A stretch of DNA of 64,000 nucleotides from Rodentibacter ratti (lineage in GTDB: Bacteria > Pseudomonadota > Gammaproteobacteria > Enterobacterales > Pasteurellaceae), in NCBI RefSeq assembly GCF_002000485.1, contig NZ_MLAJ01000001.1:62001-126000 (forward strand). Reading direction: 5' to 3'. The position numbers were made by a program, and so were the translations under genes. Shown here piece by piece: positions 21,837 to 31,635 of this stretch. The notes beneath the pieces were generated by a model. It did not search any database, was not told the origin of the DNA, and worked only from the letters and a program-made list of their open reading frames with translations. The stretch's first letter is position 1, and each line of letters starts with the position of its first letter.

Positions 21837-22658
21837 ATGAGCTTACTCCGTACCCTCTTCATATTATTTTTTAGCATAACCGCTTATGCCAATATTGATG
21901 TAATGCTTTTGAAAAACTATGAAGATCAAAATGTGGAAGGATGGGTGATGTCCGAAAAACTTGATGGAGTTCGTAGCTATTGGGATGGCACACAACTATT
22001 AACACGGCAAGGGCAACTGCTGTCTCCGCCTGCTTACTTTATCAAAGATTTTCCGCCTTTTGCTATTGACGGTGAACTGTTTAGCGAACGTAATCACTTT
22101 GAAGAAATATCTTCTATCACTAAATCCTTTAAAGGTGAGCATTGGGAAAAACTCAAGCTATATGTATTTGATGTGCCGAATGCAGAAGGAAATTTATTTG
22201 AACGGTTGAATGTACTAAAAACTTATCTTTCATCACACCCTACGCCCTATATTCAAATCATCGAACAAATCCCTGTACGAGATAAAGCCCACTTGTATGA
22301 ATTTCTAAAAGAAGTCGAAAGCCAACAAGGAGAAGGAGTGGTAGTAAGAAATCCCAATACCCCCTATGAGAGAAAGCGTAGTGCACAAATACTCAAATTA
22401 AAAACAGCTCACGATGAAGAATGTACTGTGATTGCACATCACAAAGGCAAGGGACAATTTGAAAATGTGATGGGATCATTAACCTGTAAAAATCATCGGG
22501 GCGAATTTAAAATCGGCTCAGGATTTAATTTAGGAGAACGCGAAAATCCCCCTGCAGTAGGCTCAGTTATCACCTATAAATACCGTGGATTAACAAATTC
22601 CGGTAAACCTCGATTTGCCACTTACTGGCGGGTAAAGGAAAGTCATCAAGCAAAATAA
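21837..22658 (+). CDS. ligE: ATP-dependent DNA ligase with signal peptide (Lig E type)
   Basis: Minimal ATP-dependent ligase that seals nicks; this type carries an export signal and is thought to act in the periplasm, perhaps on DNA during natural uptake. The 273 residues open with a signal peptide (MSLLRTLFILFFSITAYA, cleavage about residue 18). The adenylated lysine is K41 in EKLDGVR, followed by RQGQLL, the motif around FAIDGELF, motif IIIa-like LKLYVFDVP, motif IV EGVVVRNP and motif V ILKLKTA, then an OB domain with no extra domains. The enzyme from H. influenzae is biochemically known. Stands alone, convergent with miaB. Confidence 0.92.
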   Translation: MSLLRTLFILFFSITAYANIDVMLLKNYEDQNVEGWVMSEKLDGVRSYWDGTQLLTRQGQLLSPPAYFIKDFPPFAIDGELFSERNHFEEISSITKSFKGEHWEKLKLYVFDVPNAEGNLFERLNVLKTYLSSHPTPYIQIIEQIPVRDKAHLYEFLKEVESQQGEGVVVRNPNTPYERKRSAQILKLKTAHDEECTVIAHHKGKGQFENVMGSLTCKNHRGEFKIGSGFNLGERENPPAVGSVITYKYRGLTNSGKPRFATYWRVKESHQAK

Positions 22659-22684
22659 AGGCCGGTAAACCCAGCCTACTAAAA

Positions 22685-24109
22685 CTATCCGTGATAACGC
22701 CCTACGCCTAGCTCATCTTCTTTTCGTGTTCGGTTCATCACTTCTTGTGGTGATTGCGCAATACGCAATCCCATTTCCTCTTCAGTACGAACTACTTCAC
22801 CTCGTAGAGAATTGGTATAGACATCAGTGATTTTCACATCAACAAATTTTCCGATCATCTCAGGCGAACCTTGGAAATTCACAATACGGTTCGTTTCCGT
22901 TCTTCCGGTAAGTTCCATGATGTCTTTTTTCGATGGACCTTCAACCAGCACCCGTTGCTCTGTTCCCAACATACGACGGCTAAATTGTGCCGCTTGCTGA
23001 TTAATACGTTCTTGCAAGACATATAAGCGTTGTTTTTTCTCCTCTTCCGTCACATCATCCGGCATATCGGCAGCCGGTGTTCCCGGACGGGCGGAATAAA
23101 CAAAACTAAAGCTCATATCAAAATTCACTTGAGCGATAAGATTCATGGTTTGCTCAAAATCTTCTGCGGTTTCTCCTGGGAAGCCCACAATAAAATCCGA
23201 GCTGATTTGAATATCGGGACGGACTGCACGTAGCTTACGAATAATGGATTTATATTCTAATGCGGTATGGCTACGTTTCATCATTGTGAGCACACGATCA
23301 GAACCGGATTGAACCGGCAAATGCAAGAAACTCACTAATTCCGGCGTATCACGATAGACATCAATAATATCATCGGTAAATTCAATCGGATGGCTTGTGG
23401 TAAAACGTAAACGGTCAATGCCGTCAATGGAAGCCACTAAACGAAGTAATTCCGCAAAACTACAAATCTGACCATCATGAGTCGGTCCACGATAAGCATT
23501 CACATTTTGACCGAGTAAATTGACTTCGCGTACACCTTGTTCCGCTAACTGAGCAATTTCAAATAATACATCATCCACCGGACGGCTGACTTCTTCACCA
23601 CGAGTGTAAGGCACTACACAGAAAGTACAATATTTGTTACATCCTTCCATAATAGAAACAAATGCCGTCGGCCCTTCCGCACGAGGTTCCGGTAGGCGAT
23701 CGAATTTTTCAATTTCAGGGAAACTGACATCCACTACCGAGCTTTTACCACCACGAATTTGGTTAATCATTTCCGGTAAGCGGTGTAATGTTTGCGGCCC
23801 GAAAATAATATCTACATAAGGTGCACGATGACGAATATGCTCACCCTCTTGTGATGCGACACAACCGCCCACACCTATGACTAAGTTTGGATTATTCTTC
23901 TTTAGTTCTTTCCAGCGTCCTAACTGATGAAATACTTTTTCTTGCGCCTTTTCACGGATAGAGCAAGTATTTAATAATAATACATCCGCTTCTTCAGGAA
24001 TCTCTGTCAATTCAAGTCCATGGGTGCTTAATAACAAATCCGCCATTTTTGACGAATCATATTCATTCATCTGGCAGCCCCAAGTTTTAATATGTAATTT
24101 TTGCGTCAT
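22685..24109 (-). CDS. miaB: tRNA-2-methylthio-N6-dimethylallyladenosine synthase MiaB
   Basis: Radical SAM methylthiotransferase that adds a methylthio group to i6A37 of tRNAs reading UNN codons. I take the ATG at 24109 ([20 protein letters not shown]), giving 474 residues as in H. influenzae; a TTG 21 nt upstream is less likely. Domains in order: N-terminal UPF0004 domain with cysteines in [14 protein letters not shown] and GVGGCVASQ; radical SAM motif [18 protein letters not shown]-terminal TRAM domain (about the last 65 residues). Convergent with ligE. Confidence 0.96.
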   Translation of the reverse strand: MTQKLHIKTWGCQMNEYDSSKMADLLLSTHGLELTEIPEEADVLLLNTCSIREKAQEKVFHQLGRWKELKKNNPNLVIGVGGCVASQEGEHIRHRAPYVDIIFGPQTLHRLPEMINQIRGGKSSVVDVSFPEIEKFDRLPEPRAEGPTAFVSIMEGCNKYCTFCVVPYTRGEEVSRPVDDVLFEIAQLAEQGVREVNLLGQNVNAYRGPTHDGQICSFAELLRLVASIDGIDRLRFTTSHPIEFTDDIIDVYRDTPELVSFLHLPVQSGSDRVLTMMKRSHTALEYKSIIRKLRAVRPDIQISSDFIVGFPGETAEDFEQTMNLIAQVNFDMSFSFVYSARPGTPAADMPDDVTEEEKKQRLYVLQERINQQAAQFSRRMLGTEQRVLVEGPSKKDIMELTGRTETNRIVNFQGSPEMIGKFVDVKITDVYTNSLRGEVVRTEEEMGLRIAQSPQEVMNRTRKEDELGVGRYHG

Positions 24110-24213
24110 CTTTCTACAATTGTGAGTCAATCCAATAAAAACAGTCGTCTATTGTACAAATTTGTACTCATTCTTACCAGCCAAAATTTACGTCTTGCGG
24201 TCTTTGCAAGTAA

Positions 24214-24243
24214 AAAAGTGCGGTCATTTTTGACCGCACTTTT
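24214..24243 (-). terminator. Paired uptake signals forming the cpdA terminator
   Basis: Two uptake signals in inverted orientation form a 12-bp stem (AAAGTGCGGTCA, 24215-24226, with 24231-24242) around TTTT, followed on the minus strand by T residues. It lies right behind the cpdA stop at 24251. Confidence 0.8.
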
Positions 24244-24250
24244 ATCATCT

Positions 24251-25075
24251 CTAATACCCTTCTTCCTGCATATTCGGTAAGAATACTGCCTGTCGGATTC
24301 GTTTCACCGTCGTTACAATCGAACCATCCGAATGCAATTCAATTTCCCGCCAACCGGGCTGTGCTTCATCCAAGGCAAAATGCTGACTATCCGCTTTAAA
24401 TTGAATACAGGTTGAAGGTGTTGCCATAACTTGATAACCCTGCCAAAAGCTATCCACCTGTTGATGAATATGCCCATATAAGATCCCTTTCACATTTTTG
24501 AAGTCTGAAAGCACATCAAATAAATCATGGGAATTACGTAAATTATGCTGATCGAGCCACGCCGAATTGGTTGGCAATACATGGTGATGGAACACAATTA
24601 ACGTATGACGTTCGGGATATTGTTCCAATGTTGTTCTCAACAAATCCAGTTGATATTGACTCAATTCATCATGAGGCACGCCGTAAACTTGACTATCCAG
24701 CAATAAAACCTGCCAATACTTTCCCAACAGAATATGTTTTGCCTTTTCCATAGGAGGTTGATTTAAATTTTCGACCATTTTGGGTTGAAAATCATGATTA
24801 CCGGGTATCCAAAATACCGGCAATCCGAAAGGCTTTACCATGTTCACAAAACGCTGATATCCCTCATCACTACTATCTTGCACTAAATCACCTGTCGCCA
24901 ATATGGCATCAAATTCAGTATTTTCTTGTTGAATTTCTTTCAAAACCTGTGCAAAACTCGCCTGCGTATTCACACCCAATAATTCATTTTCTTCATCTTT
25001 AAATAAATGTGGATCGGTAATTTGTAACAATTTCACCATCGGCTTTTCAGTCCGATAGACAAACGTATTTTTCAT
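24251..25075 (-). CDS. cpdA: 3',5'-cyclic AMP phosphodiesterase CpdA
   Basis: Calcineurin-like metallophosphoesterase (Icc) that hydrolyses cAMP and so lowers CRP activity; in H. influenzae this affects competence and sugar genes. The 274-residue product shows the full metal-ligand set: ITDPHLF, ATGDLVQDSSDEGY, IPGNHDFQP, VFHHHVLP, and LYGHIHQ. The start at 25075 is the first ATG after the upstream gene and has a GGAG site about 8 nt away. It follows nudF by 15 nt and is likely cotranscribed. Two CRP-like sites elsewhere in the window make the cAMP link relevant. Confidence 0.95.
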   Translation of the reverse strand: MKNTFVYRTEKPMVKLLQITDPHLFKDEENELLGVNTQASFAQVLKEIQQENTEFDAILATGDLVQDSSDEGYQRFVNMVKPFGLPVFWIPGNHDFQPKMVENLNQPPMEKAKHILLGKYWQVLLLDSQVYGVPHDELSQYQLDLLRTTLEQYPERHTLIVFHHHVLPTNSAWLDQHNLRNSHDLFDVLSDFKNVKGILYGHIHQQVDSFWQGYQVMATPSTCIQFKADSQHFALDEAQPGWREIELHSDGSIVTTVKRIRQAVFLPNMQEEGY

Positions 25076-25090
25076 AGATGACTCCTAACT

Positions 25091-25717
25091 TCATTGCCAA
25101 TGTTGTTGCAACTGAGCATAATTTAATTGAAGCCATTGCAAACCCATCACTGCAATGCTGTTATCAATTTTCCCTTCGCACATCCAATGATACGCTTGTT
25201 CACGTTTCATAACGTGTACTCGAATGTCTTCATTTTCGCAAGCCAAACCATGAATCCCTTTTGCTTTTGTACTATCCACTTTCCCTGCAAATAAATGAAT
25301 CCTTTCAACGACACCACCAGGACTATCCCATACACTTAAGCAATGCGTTAAATTCGTTACACTCACACCGGCTTCTTCTTCACTTTCACGTAAAGCAACA
25401 TCTTCCGGTCGTTCACCTTTTTCCACCATACCGGCAATCAACTCCAACAACCAAGGGGAACGATTTGGCTCAGGATGATAAGCCGCCCCAATACGAACCT
25501 GCTCGACCAACACCACCGCATCTTTTTTCGGATCATAAGCAATTACAGCTGCAGCAGCACCTTTAATAAGCAATTCGCGTGTGACAATTCCACTTTCACC
25601 ACCGGCAAAAAGTTTGTGTTTAAATTGAATTTTCTTGAGCGTGAAAAATCCGTCATACACGACGTCCTCATTAAGAATTTCAATATCACGCTGATTAAAC
25701 TGTTGAATTTCAGACAT
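25091..25717 (-). CDS. nudF: ADP-ribose pyrophosphatase NudF
   Basis: Nudix hydrolase that splits ADP-ribose to AMP and ribose 5-phosphate. I choose the ATG at 25717 (MSEIQQFNQRDIEI), preceded by GGAGAAAAAG, for 208 residues. The Nudix box is complete (G-x5-E-x7-RE-x2-EE-x-G: from GMVEKGERPEDV to EEEAGV, about residues 94-117). The preceding ELIAGMV region and the N-terminal FTLKKIQFKHKLF fit the ADP-ribose subfamily. It is directly upstream of cpdA, an arrangement conserved in Haemophilus and E. coli relatives. Confidence 0.94.
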   Translation of the reverse strand: MSEIQQFNQRDIEILNEDVVYDGFFTLKKIQFKHKLFAGGESGIVTRELLIKGAAAAVIAYDPKKDAVVLVEQVRIGAAYHPEPNRSPWLLELIAGMVEKGERPEDVALRESEEEAGVSVTNLTHCLSVWDSPGGVVERIHLFAGKVDSTKAKGIHGLACENEDIRVHVMKREQAYHWMCEGKIDNSIAVMGLQWLQLNYAQLQQHWQ

Positions 25718-25823
25718 CTTTTTCTCCAAATACTGCGGTAAAAAATCATACGCTCAAAAGACGATAAAACAAATAAAAGGTTTATACTTTTTGTTGAAAC
25801 TTTGACATGGCTCACAAAAAATA

Positions 25824-25860
25824 AAATGCCATGATCGTTTCTTCACCAATCATGGCATTT
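25824..25860 (-). terminator. Terminator behind the phase-variable glycosyltransferase
   Basis: A 12-bp stem (AAATGCCATGAT at 25824-25835 with 25849-25860) with a 13-nt loop, followed on the minus strand by TATTTTTTG. It lies 18 nt past the glycosyltransferase stop and upstream of nudF. Confidence 0.85.
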
Positions 25861-25877
25861 TTCTCAAATGAATAATA

Positions 25878-26778
25878 CTAATGTTCTTCAGCCCAAGGCT
25901 TCCGATTCCCGTGATGCTGAATATTTACTTCACATAATCTTTTAATCAAGGCCTCTCTCACTCCCGGCACTGCTAATAAAGACTCTAACTCCTCATTACC
26001 TTGTATATTTATCATTTTCGTCAAGTCAGTACTGTAATTCACAGTATATTTAGCAGATCCTACGCCAACTTTACCTAGCTCTTGTAATTTTTTATAGACG
26101 TGTCGGTCATTAAGGATTCCCGAATACCAACTTCGTGATATCTCTATAGCTAAATGTCGAGGAAATGCATAAGTATTTGTATCTATATGACATTCCTGAT
26201 TATTAAAATTAAAAACTAGAGGGTATGTTTTATCAGAGTAAATAATATTTATATCAACAGGCTTACTAAGTTTCCAATAACCAAGAGATTCCCAATCATC
26301 CGAGCAAATAAACTCCTCTCCATTTAGGGAGTAAAAATCTCTTAATGAATAAGCAAAATCAGCCCCCTTATCTAACACTTCAACAAGAGCTTCAACATGA
26401 TTTGGTTTGTACCAATTATCATCATCTAAATAACAAATAATATCTTCTTCAACCAAAAATGAAGCTATCGCATTAATACCACTATTCACCATACCATTTT
26501 TCCCTGTGTTCATAGGAAGATAGGTAATAACAAGATCTTGATAAGGCTCAACAAGTCCTTTTACTTTCTCCGAAAATTGTTCACCATCAACAAAAATATA
26601 ATGACGACATGGATAAGTTTGTGCTTTTACACTTTCAATCGCACGAACCAATTCATCACGCCCGATGGTAGATGTAATAACTGCTACAGTCTTGTTTGTT
26701 TGTTTGTTTGTTTGTTTGTTTGTTTGTTTGTTTGTTTGTTTGTTTGTTTGTTTGTTTGTTTGTTTGTTTGTTTGTCAT
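25878..26778 (-). CDS. Phase-variable family 2 glycosyltransferase, OFF frame at 20 CAAA repeats
   Basis: Probable surface-glycan (LOS) glycosyltransferase; acceptor and sugar are unknown. The ATG at 26778 has a strong GGAGG site 10 nt upstream (26789-26793) and runs into 20 copies of CAAA. From that ATG the frame stops at the TGA at 26656-26658 after 40 codons. The long frame behind the repeat, beginning KTVAVITSTIGRDELVRAIE and open to the stop at 25878, would be joined with 19 or 22 repeats, giving 298 or 302 residues. GT-A features: VAVITSTIGRDELVRAIESV (nucleotide side), LVITYLPMNTGKNG, and the DxD-type ICYLDDDNWYKPNH. It lies 45 nt after hrpA, so it may share its transcript. No specific named homologue is recognised. 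Confidence 0.85.
26695..26774. repeat. Tetranucleotide tract, 20 x TTTG (CAAA on the coding strand)
   Basis: Eighty bases of perfect TTTG repeats, 20 units, plus a partial unit at 26692-26694. It starts at the second codon of the glycosyltransferase, so slippage changes the frame in steps of four. Such tracts in H. influenzae LOS genes switch expression at high rate; this one reads OFF at 20, ON at 19 or 22. Confidence 0.97.
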
Positions 26779-26823
26779 GATTTTATGTCCTCCATAGAAT
26801 AAATAAATATTTGTTAATCAAAA

Positions 26824-29800
26824 CTATTGAATCAAATTCAAAATCCGCTTATCCGATACTTGATATTTCGTACCCAACTGCTGGGCAAATAAGCTCACTC
26901 GCAATTCTTCGATCATATAGCGAATTTCTGCCACTTCATCAGAAATCGGTTTGGATTTTGGTAATTTTGCCAATAATTGCTGATAGGCTTGTTGCACTTG
27001 TTCCACGCGTAACATTGCCGCACGATCACGGTTTACATCTTGAGTGAGTTTGTCGATACGTTTATCAATAGCTTGTAAATAACGCAATAAATCCGACAAA
27101 CGATTATAGCCGCTTTTTTGCACAAAGCCTTGATACACCAAACCACTCAGTTGTGATTTAATGTCTGAAAGGGCAAACGCCATAGTAAAATCCATTTTGC
27201 CTTTTAAACGTTGGTTTAATGCATGGTTAAAAGTGAGAATTTGTTCCACTTTTTGTGCAATATCAACCGTCACATCATTCAAATTTTCACGCACAAAATC
27301 CCGTAATTTTTCAAAGCCCTCTTCGCTCCAGACAAAACCACCAAAATCCATAATGAGTTTATCCACCGCACAAGCAATGCAATCATCAATTAAATCCAAT
27401 ACCCGTCCAAAAGGCGTGAAATAAAGCCCAAGTTTGGATTTATTTGGCAATTTTTCGTGTAGATATTTAATCGGTGAAGGGACATTAAGTAGTAATAATC
27501 GGCGTAACCCTTGCTGCATTGCCACCTTTTGCTCAAACTCCGTTTCAAAAAGTTTGATCCCCACCGATTCTTTTTCATCCACCAGAGCAGGAAACGCCTT
27601 CACGCTGAAACCTTGTTTTTTTTGTTCATAAAATTGCGGTAAATCAGCAAAATTCCAAATATGCACACCTGTCTGTTCAATGGCATCATCCGCTACGGCA
27701 GCAATGCTTTCTTGTACACGCTCTTTGAGTTCAAATTTGAGCGTATCCAAATCCATGCATTCGGCAATTTTCCTTCCTTTTTCATCGATAACACGGAAAG
27801 TCATTTTTAAATGGCTTGGAATCTGTGCCCAATTCCAATGTTCTGCTTCTACGGTAACCCCCGTCATCCGCCGCAATTCATAGATAAGAGTATCCAATAA
27901 CGGTTTTTCTAAAGGAATAGCACGACCTAAAAAAGCCTGAGCATAATTTGGAGCCGGGACAAAATTACGTCGGTATGATTTTGGCAACGATTTAATCAAA
28001 GCGATCACTAATTCCTCCCGTAACCCCGGAATTTGCCAGTCAAAACCTGTCATTTCCACTTGATTAAGCAATGGCAACGGAATATGTACTGTCACACCGT
28101 CGGCTTCTGTTCCCGGTTCAAATTGATAAGTGAGCTTAAGTTTCAGATTCCCCTGATGCCAAAAATTGGGGAAATCCAGTTTACTGACTTTATCCGCCCC
28201 TTCATTTATGAGAAAAGCCCGTTCAAAATTCAGTAATTCCGCATCCTGTTTTGAAACTTTCTTCCACCAAGTATCAAAATGTTTTTGCGATACCACCTCT
28301 GTGCCGATACGTTGATCGTAAAATTCAAAAAGGGTTCGCTCATCAACCAAGATGTCCCGACGACGGCTTTTATGTTCCAATTCCTCTATTTCATTAATCA
28401 ACCGTTGATTTTGTTTGAAGAAATGATGTTTTGTATGCCAATTTCCTTCCACCAAAGCTGATTGAATAAAAATCTCTCGGCTCACAACAGGGTCGATAGT
28501 GCCATAATTTACCGGCCTTGCCATTACAATTGGCACACCGTATAAACTCACTTTTTCATCCGCAATCACAGCCCCTCTTGACTTTGACCAGCGAGGCTCG
28601 GCATAAGATTTTTTCACTAAATGCTCTGCCAATGGCTCAATCCATTCAGGTTCAATTTCTGCCACCATGCGACCCCAAAGTTTTGAGGTTTCCACTAACT
28701 CTGCCGCCATCACCCATTTCGGTTGTTTTTTGAAAAGGACAGAGTTAGGAAAAATCGCAAAATGGGCATTACGTGCGCCAAGATACTGTTGTTTTTCTAC
28801 TTCTTTCAGCCCGATGTGGGACAATAAACCACTTAAAAGTGCGGTATGAATTTGCTGATATTCTGCTTTTTCAGAATTAATCGGTAAGCCCATTTCACGC
28901 ACCGATAGACGAATTTGGTGATAAATATCCTGCCACTCTCGGATGCGTAAATAATTTAAGAAATCTTTTTGGCACTGGCGTCGAAATTGATTTTTGCTCA
29001 GTGCTTTTTGTTGCTCTTGAATATAGTGCCAAAGATTTAAGAATGCCAAAAAATCCGATTTTTTATCGGCAAAGCGGCGATGTTTTTCATCTGCCGCTTG
29101 CTGTTTTTCAATTGGGCGTTCACGAGGATCTTGAATGGAGAGTGCAGAAATAATCACCATCACTTCATAAACACTCGAAAAATTGACCGCACTTAACAAC
29201 ATTTTTGCCAGACGGGGATCAACCGGAAGTTGGGCGAGCTGGCGACCGGTTTGGGTCAATCGGCGTTTTTCGCCAAACTTTGTTTTAATGGTTTCAAATG
29301 CCCCCAATTCTTCCAACAATTTCACGCCGTCTTGGATATGCCGTCTATCCGGCGCGTCAACAAAGGGAAATGCTTCAATATCATCCAAACCCAATGCCGA
29401 CATTTGTAAAATAACGGAAGCCAGATTCGTGCGTAGAATTTCCGGATCGGTAAATTCCGGGCGAGAATTAAAATCTTCTTCCGAATAAAGACGAATACAA
29501 ATGCCTTCACTCACACGACCACAGCGCCCCTTGCGCTGATTAGCGGAAGCCTGTGAAATCGGCTCAATCGGTAAACGTTGAACTTTTGTTCGGTAGCTAT
29601 AACGGGAAATCCGTGCGGTGCCGGGGTCAATCACATATTTAATCCCCGGTACGGTGAGAGAAGTTTCTGCCACATTCGTTGCAAGGACGATGCGATTCAA
29701 TCCGCTAGGATGAAAAATTTTATTTTGTTCTTGAGTCGAAAGACGGGCAAAGAGCGGTAAAATTTCTGTGTGTTTTAAATTTTGCTTTTGTAACGCTTCT

Positions 29801-30729
29801 GCCGTATCACGAATTTCCCGCTCACCATTCATAAAAATTAAAATGTCGCCTCTGCCTTCTGCCTGAAGCTCATCCACTGCATTTAAAATGCCTTGTAGCT
29901 GATCTTGATCCTCTTCATCAACAATTGGGCGATAACGCACTTCCACAGGATAGGTTCTACCGGATACCTCAATGATCGGGGCATGGTTGAAATGTTTAGA
30001 AAAACGTTCCACATCAATGGTGGCGGAAGTAATGATAATTTTTAAATCAGGACGGCGTGGCAAAAGTTGTTTGAGATAACCGAGAATAAAATCGTTATTG
30101 AGGCTGCGTTCGTGGGCTTCATCAATAATTAGACAGGAATATTGATTAAGAAAACGATCCGTTTGAATTTCCGCCAGCAAAATTCCATCGGTCATCAGTT
30201 TAATTTGGGTATTCTCACTGATTTGGTCATTAAAACGGACTTTATACCCCACCAAATCGCCCAATTCTGTTTGTAATTCTTCTGCGATGCGTGTGGCAAC
30301 AGAACGGGCGGCAATGCGGCGGGGCTGGGTATGCCCAATCATACCTAAATGCCCTAATCCCAGCTCCAAGCACATTTTCGGCAATTGTGTAGTTTTGCCC
30401 GATCCCGTTTCCCCAGCCACGACAATAACTTGATGTGCCGATAGCAGTTTTTCAATTTCCGTTCTGCGTTGGCTAACCGGGAGATCTTCAGGAAAAACAA
30501 TCGGATTTTTGACCGCACTTTTACGCTGCGCAACACGCAATTTTGCCTGTTGAATTTGTTGTTCAATTTCCGATGCTACCGCTTGTTGAGCCTCTTGATG
30601 TTTAATTTTAGCGATACCCTGAATACGTGAAAATAACCGACGCTGTTCTACAAGCATCAGGTTATCAAGTTGAGAAAAAAGAGATTGTTGTAAAGGATTA
30701 AATTCGGATTTTATCGTTCTTTTCTTCAT
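26824..30729 (-). CDS. hrpA: ATP-dependent RNA helicase HrpA
   Basis: DEAH-box RNA helicase; E. coli HrpA acts on mRNA and resolves stalled, collided ribosomes. The 1301-residue product has helicase motifs I GETGSGKTTQLP (near residue 107), II DEAHERSLN, III TSATIDVERF, V NVAETSLTVPG and VI QRKGRCGR, followed by the HA2 and OB domains and the long HrpA-specific C-terminus (DUF3418 type). Length matches enterobacterial HrpA. Its start overlaps the stop of the DUF423 gene upstream by 4 nt (ATGA). Several uptake signals are inside the gene. Confidence 0.95.
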   Translation of the reverse strand: MKKRTIKSEFNPLQQSLFSQLDNLMLVEQRRLFSRIQGIAKIKHQEAQQAVASEIEQQIQQAKLRVAQRKSAVKNPIVFPEDLPVSQRRTEIEKLLSAHQVIVVAGETGSGKTTQLPKMCLELGLGHLGMIGHTQPRRIAARSVATRIAEELQTELGDLVGYKVRFNDQISENTQIKLMTDGILLAEIQTDRFLNQYSCLIIDEAHERSLNNDFILGYLKQLLPRRPDLKIIITSATIDVERFSKHFNHAPIIEVSGRTYPVEVRYRPIVDEEDQDQLQGILNAVDELQAEGRGDILIFMNGEREIRDTAEALQKQNLKHTEILPLFARLSTQEQNKIFHPSGLNRIVLATNVAETSLTVPGIKYVIDPGTARISRYSYRTKVQRLPIEPISQASANQRKGRCGRVSEGICIRLYSEEDFNSRPEFTDPEILRTNLASVILQMSALGLDDIEAFPFVDAPDRRHIQDGVKLLEELGAFETIKTKFGEKRRLTQTGRQLAQLPVDPRLAKMLLSAVNFSSVYEVMVIISALSIQDPRERPIEKQQAADEKHRRFADKKSDFLAFLNLWHYIQEQQKALSKNQFRRQCQKDFLNYLRIREWQDIYHQIRLSVREMGLPINSEKAEYQQIHTALLSGLLSHIGLKEVEKQQYLGARNAHFAIFPNSVLFKKQPKWVMAAELVETSKLWGRMVAEIEPEWIEPLAEHLVKKSYAEPRWSKSRGAVIADEKVSLYGVPIVMARPVNYGTIDPVVSREIFIQSALVEGNWHTKHHFFKQNQRLINEIEELEHKSRRRDILVDERTLFEFYDQRIGTEVVSQKHFDTWWKKVSKQDAELLNFERAFLINEGADKVSKLDFPNFWHQGNLKLKLTYQFEPGTEADGVTVHIPLPLLNQVEMTGFDWQIPGLREELVIALIKSLPKSYRRNFVPAPNYAQAFLGRAIPLEKPLLDTLIYELRRMTGVTVEAEHWNWAQIPSHLKMTFRVIDEKGRKIAECMDLDTLKFELKERVQESIAAVADDAIEQTGVHIWNFADLPQFYEQKKQGFSVKAFPALVDEKESVGIKLFETEFEQKVAMQQGLRRLLLLNVPSPIKYLHEKLPNKSKLGLYFTPFGRVLDLIDDCIACAVDKLIMDFGGFVWSEEGFEKLRDFVRENLNDVTVDIAQKVEQILTFNHALNQRLKGKMDFTMAFALSDIKSQLSGLVYQGFVQKSGYNRLSDLLRYLQAIDKRIDKLTQDVNRDRAAMLRVEQVQQAYQQLLAKLPKSKPISDEVAEIRYMIEELRVSLFAQQLGTKYQVSDKRILNLIQ

Positions 30730-31100
30730 TCTGATTTACTTTTTATACTACCGTAAGCCAAGCAGAGCCAACCAACTAAAAATAGCGTACCGCCAATCGG
30801 TGTGATCCAGACAATTCCTTTACTCACACCCAAGGCAAGAGCATATAAACTACCGCTGAACAACAACATTCCCACAGTCCATGCCGTGGCAGCCAAGTTT
30901 GCAAATTTATCATTTCGCCACACGGACAGCCCGACAGCTAAAATCGCTAAAGTATGAAATAGTTGGTATTTCAAACCGGTATCAATCCATTCCAGTGCTT
31001 TGGCATCCAAAATATGAGTCAAACCATGTGCGGCAAATGCTCCCAAAGCCACACTGAAAAAACCGCTTAATGCAGCGATAAATAGCCATTTATTTTTCAT
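30726..31100 (-). CDS. DUF423 family small membrane protein (YgdD-like)
   Basis: A 124-residue inner-membrane protein with four hydrophobic segments and the family pattern GFFSVALGAFAAHGLTHILD followed by WIDTGLKYQLFHTLAIL. No function is established for the family as far as I know. It is 3 nt behind the UPF0756 gene and overlaps hrpA by 4 nt, so the three genes form a unit. I recall the first two as neighbours in H. influenzae as well (HI1073-HI1074). Confidence 0.88.
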   Translation of the reverse strand: MKNKWLFIAALSGFFSVALGAFAAHGLTHILDAKALEWIDTGLKYQLFHTLAILAVGLSVWRNDKFANLAATAWTVGMLLFSGSLYALALGVSKGIVWITPIGGTLFLVGWLCLAYGSIKSKSE

Positions 31101-31103
31101 TTA

Positions 31104-31553
31104 TCATTTTCCTAGTAATAGTGCCAACATACCAGCGGCAATAAGTGGTCCAACCGGAATCCCACCAAGGAAAGCAACACCGGCAACGGTGCCAATTAAT
31201 AGTCCGGTTACTAACACCGGTTGTTCTCCCATTAGCGATACACCTTTGCCAGCCAACCAGGCAACAAATACACCAATAACAATGGAAAGAGCCATTTTCC
31301 AGCTCAGTAAACCCGCCAAGTTGGGTAATTGGATTTTTCCTGAAACTAACGGGCTTAGAACACCGGCAGTTAAAATGATGATCCCAATTTTTAAACCATA
31401 TTTTTCAACCAAGGGAATATATTCAGATAAAAAAGTTTGCTGCATAATCAACAGTACAGCAGCGGAAATGGTGATGGCACTGTTATGACTTACAATACCG
31501 AGAATAATCAGGATCACCAATAATAAGGCGATCATATTGAATTGTAATGACAT
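31104..31553 (-). CDS. UPF0756 family membrane protein (YeaL-like)
   Basis: A 149-residue membrane protein with four or five hydrophobic segments; family hallmarks are the glycine-rich loops [20 protein letters not shown] and [21 protein letters not shown]. Function unknown; the fold looks like a small channel or transporter but this is only an impression. First gene of the unit with the DUF423 gene and hrpA. Confidence 0.88.
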   Translation of the reverse strand: MSLQFNMIALLLVILIILGIVSHNSAITISAAVLLIMQQTFLSEYIPLVEKYGLKIGIIILTAGVLSPLVSGKIQLPNLAGLLSWKMALSIVIGVFVAWLAGKGVSLMGEQPVLVTGLLIGTVAGVAFLGGIPVGPLIAAGMLALLLGK

Positions 31554-31635
31554 ACCTCATCCTAAATAATTATAAAAACCGGTGAATTATAGCAATTTCT
31601 GAATTAGCTGTGTCTTTTATTCTCCACGATTTTTA

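Noticed and set aside
22659-22684. Terminator between ligE and miaB (AGGC...GCCT)
   Set aside because: Only a broken 4+2 bp stem without a T run.
25878-26651. Glycosyltransferase starting at an internal TTG (26651)
   Set aside because: It would lose the first strand of the GT-A fold, and a strong ribosome site with ATG sits right before the repeat tract at 26778.
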